NCBI RefSeq assembly: GCF_047675955.1
Contig: NC_132918.1
Coordinates: 90,449,106-90,513,105 of the forward strand
Direction of reading: 5' to 3'
Length of the DNA: 64,000 nucleotides
Source of the DNA: Chlorocebus sabaeus
Lineage: Eukaryota; Chordata; Mammalia; Primates; Cercopithecidae
Position numbers and translations under genes: made by a program. Shown here one piece after another: positions 62,831 to 64,000 of this stretch; position 1 is the first letter of the stretch; the number at the start of each line of letters is the position of its first letter. The notes beneath the pieces were generated by a model. That model did not search any database. It was not told the origin of the DNA and saw nothing but the letters and a program-made list of their open reading frames with translations.

Positions 62831-63331
62831 GTTGACACATTGGATTTATCTTTGGAGGCAGTAATTCCAAGGACAAGAACTAACAACTGCCTTTCTGCCA
62901 GAGCTCACATGAGGGTCGGAGTTCTTAGGCATAATTCAAATAGTGAGTTGAACCAGTCCTCAGAGCAGATAACTGCAAACATAGGTTTGCTTAGGTTACA
63001 ATCACTTTCCTGCAGGCAGAAATCTACCATACTATTTCTTGCTGGTATTGAATTTGGTGGCGTTCATGCAGTATTTTCTGGGGTGTCCTATGAATTCTGT
63101 TTCTGGAGACTCTCTCTACTGCCTGAATAGTTTCCTTTGAATTTTATTGTTCTAAAGTAATTATTTTTCATTATGAGTTGCTTTGCTTTGTCCTTTTTTT
63201 TTTTTTTTTTTCAGTTTTTTTGTTAAACATTATTTGTGTGGAAAATTATCCCTTAGGAAGCCATCCATCATTTTCTTGTTTTGATTTTCAAGGAGATGCT
63301 TTTCTATGAGATGGTGATGGAAGTGGATGCT
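62831..63331. other. Intergenic single-copy stretch
   Basis: A T-run at 63194-63211. No gene or repeat named. Confidence 0.5.
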
Positions 63332-63347
63332 ACAATACTAGACATAG

Positions 63348-63647
63348 GGCCTGGCGAAGTGGCTCACGCCTGTAATCCCAGCACTTTGGGAGGTTGAGGC
63401 AGGTGGATCACAAGTTCAAGAGTTTGAGACCAGCCTGGCTGACACGGTGAAACCCTGTCTCTACAAAAAATACACAAGTTGGCTGCGTGTGGTGGTGGGT
63501 GCCTGTAATCCCAGCTACTTGGGAGGCTGAGGCAGGAGAATTGCTTGAACCCAGGAGGCGGAGGTTGCAGTGAGCCGAGACGGCACCACTGCACTCCAGC
63601 CTGGTTGACAATGGAAGACTCCATCTCAGAATAAACAAACAAAAAAC
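63348..63647 (+). repeat. Alu SINE
   Basis: Full-length sense Alu with a perfect 16-bp duplication (ACAATACTAGACATAG at 63332-63347 and 63648-63663). Confidence 0.95.
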
Positions 63648-63663
63648 ACAATACTAGACATAG

Positions 63664-64000
63664 TTAATGAATAATATTAGTTAACAAGAGGTTTGAGAGC
63701 TAGCAGAGATTCTCTTAAGGTTGTTATTTGATAAATCACTCATTTTCACAGAGTCACTGCTTACTGTGGGTAATATGTTTGCTTTTGGTTGACAATGAAC
63801 CTACTTAGGAGAAGATATGATCCTTCAGGGCTTTTATTTGTTTGAAATGAAAAAATTCTTTCTCTTTTCAATAACAGACAGTGATGCTTTTCTGTTATAA
63901 TTCAAAACAGGTTTCGGAACGCATGTCATTTTCGGGAAGACGGGAAGGATGAATGAATGAGCCAGAGTGCACTTTCTATAACATATACACGGGAAATGGG
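63664..64000. other. Intergenic single-copy end of window
   Basis: Nothing recognised. Confidence 0.5.

Noticed and set aside
1..64000. Novel defence, CRISPR, operon or phage-like system
   Set aside because: The sequence is vertebrate nuclear DNA. Repeats are SINEs, LINEs, LTRs and satellites, and there are no compact gene clusters or spacer arrays.
48111..64000. APOD or another neighbouring coding gene upstream of PPP1R2
   Set aside because: APOD is the neighbour I recall on this side in human, but no lipocalin-type exon or other recognisable exon was found. It probably lies beyond the window.

Overview
The window is primate nuclear DNA, most likely from an Old World monkey (Cercopithecidae). 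It is dominated by interspersed repeats: about 60 Alu or Alu-monomer copies on both strands, plus L1, L2, MIR, MaLR LTRs, Tigger/MER2 and hAT-type DNA transposons. Several of the youngest Alus (6274, 15846, 24135, 61028) carry substitutions I associate with the cercopithecoid AluYR lineages rather than with human AluY. There are no bacterial-type genes, CRISPR arrays or operons. Nearly all short open frames in the window are translations of Alu sequence.

The one functional gene recognised is PPP1R2 (protein phosphatase 1 inhibitor-2), on the minus strand. Six coding exons were reconstructed by eye: 47516-47395, 34360-34253, 29350-29273, 28225-28131, 23304-23137 and 21377-21331. All have GT/AG splice sites and compatible phases. 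Together they give exactly 618 nt, a 205-residue protein plus stop. The PP1-docking motifs, the GSK3-type Thr73 site and the acidic CK2-type sites are present. A CpG island (about 47240-48110) forms the promoter, and the last exon is followed by a probable 2.6-kb 3'UTR ending near 18745.

Layout: 1-18.7 kb is downstream flank, made of Alu clusters, nested L2/MLT1/MST elements, a 5'-inverted L1 (11.4-13.05 kb) and purine/pyrimidine microsatellites. 18.7-47.8 kb is PPP1R2. Intron 1 (13 kb) holds a 3.5-kb decayed Tigger2 that has itself been hit by several Alus and an MER1-type hAT element. 47.8-64 kb is upstream intergenic DNA with an L2, a complete MLT1 LTR, a processed RPL24 pseudogene (58932-59478), a GA-rich tract, a 45-bp x 3 minisatellite and a 35-bp x ~16 minisatellite.

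I found no novel gene system. The most notable structures are local: an LTR fragment lacking both LTR ends but flanked by a 10-bp target duplication, beside an inverted relative; nested transposon stratigraphies with readable target-site duplications; a tandem repeat in the PPP1R2 3'UTR; and head-to-head Alu pairs in its introns. Repeat family names come from recall of consensus sequences, not from a database search, and repeat ends are accurate to a few bases at best.
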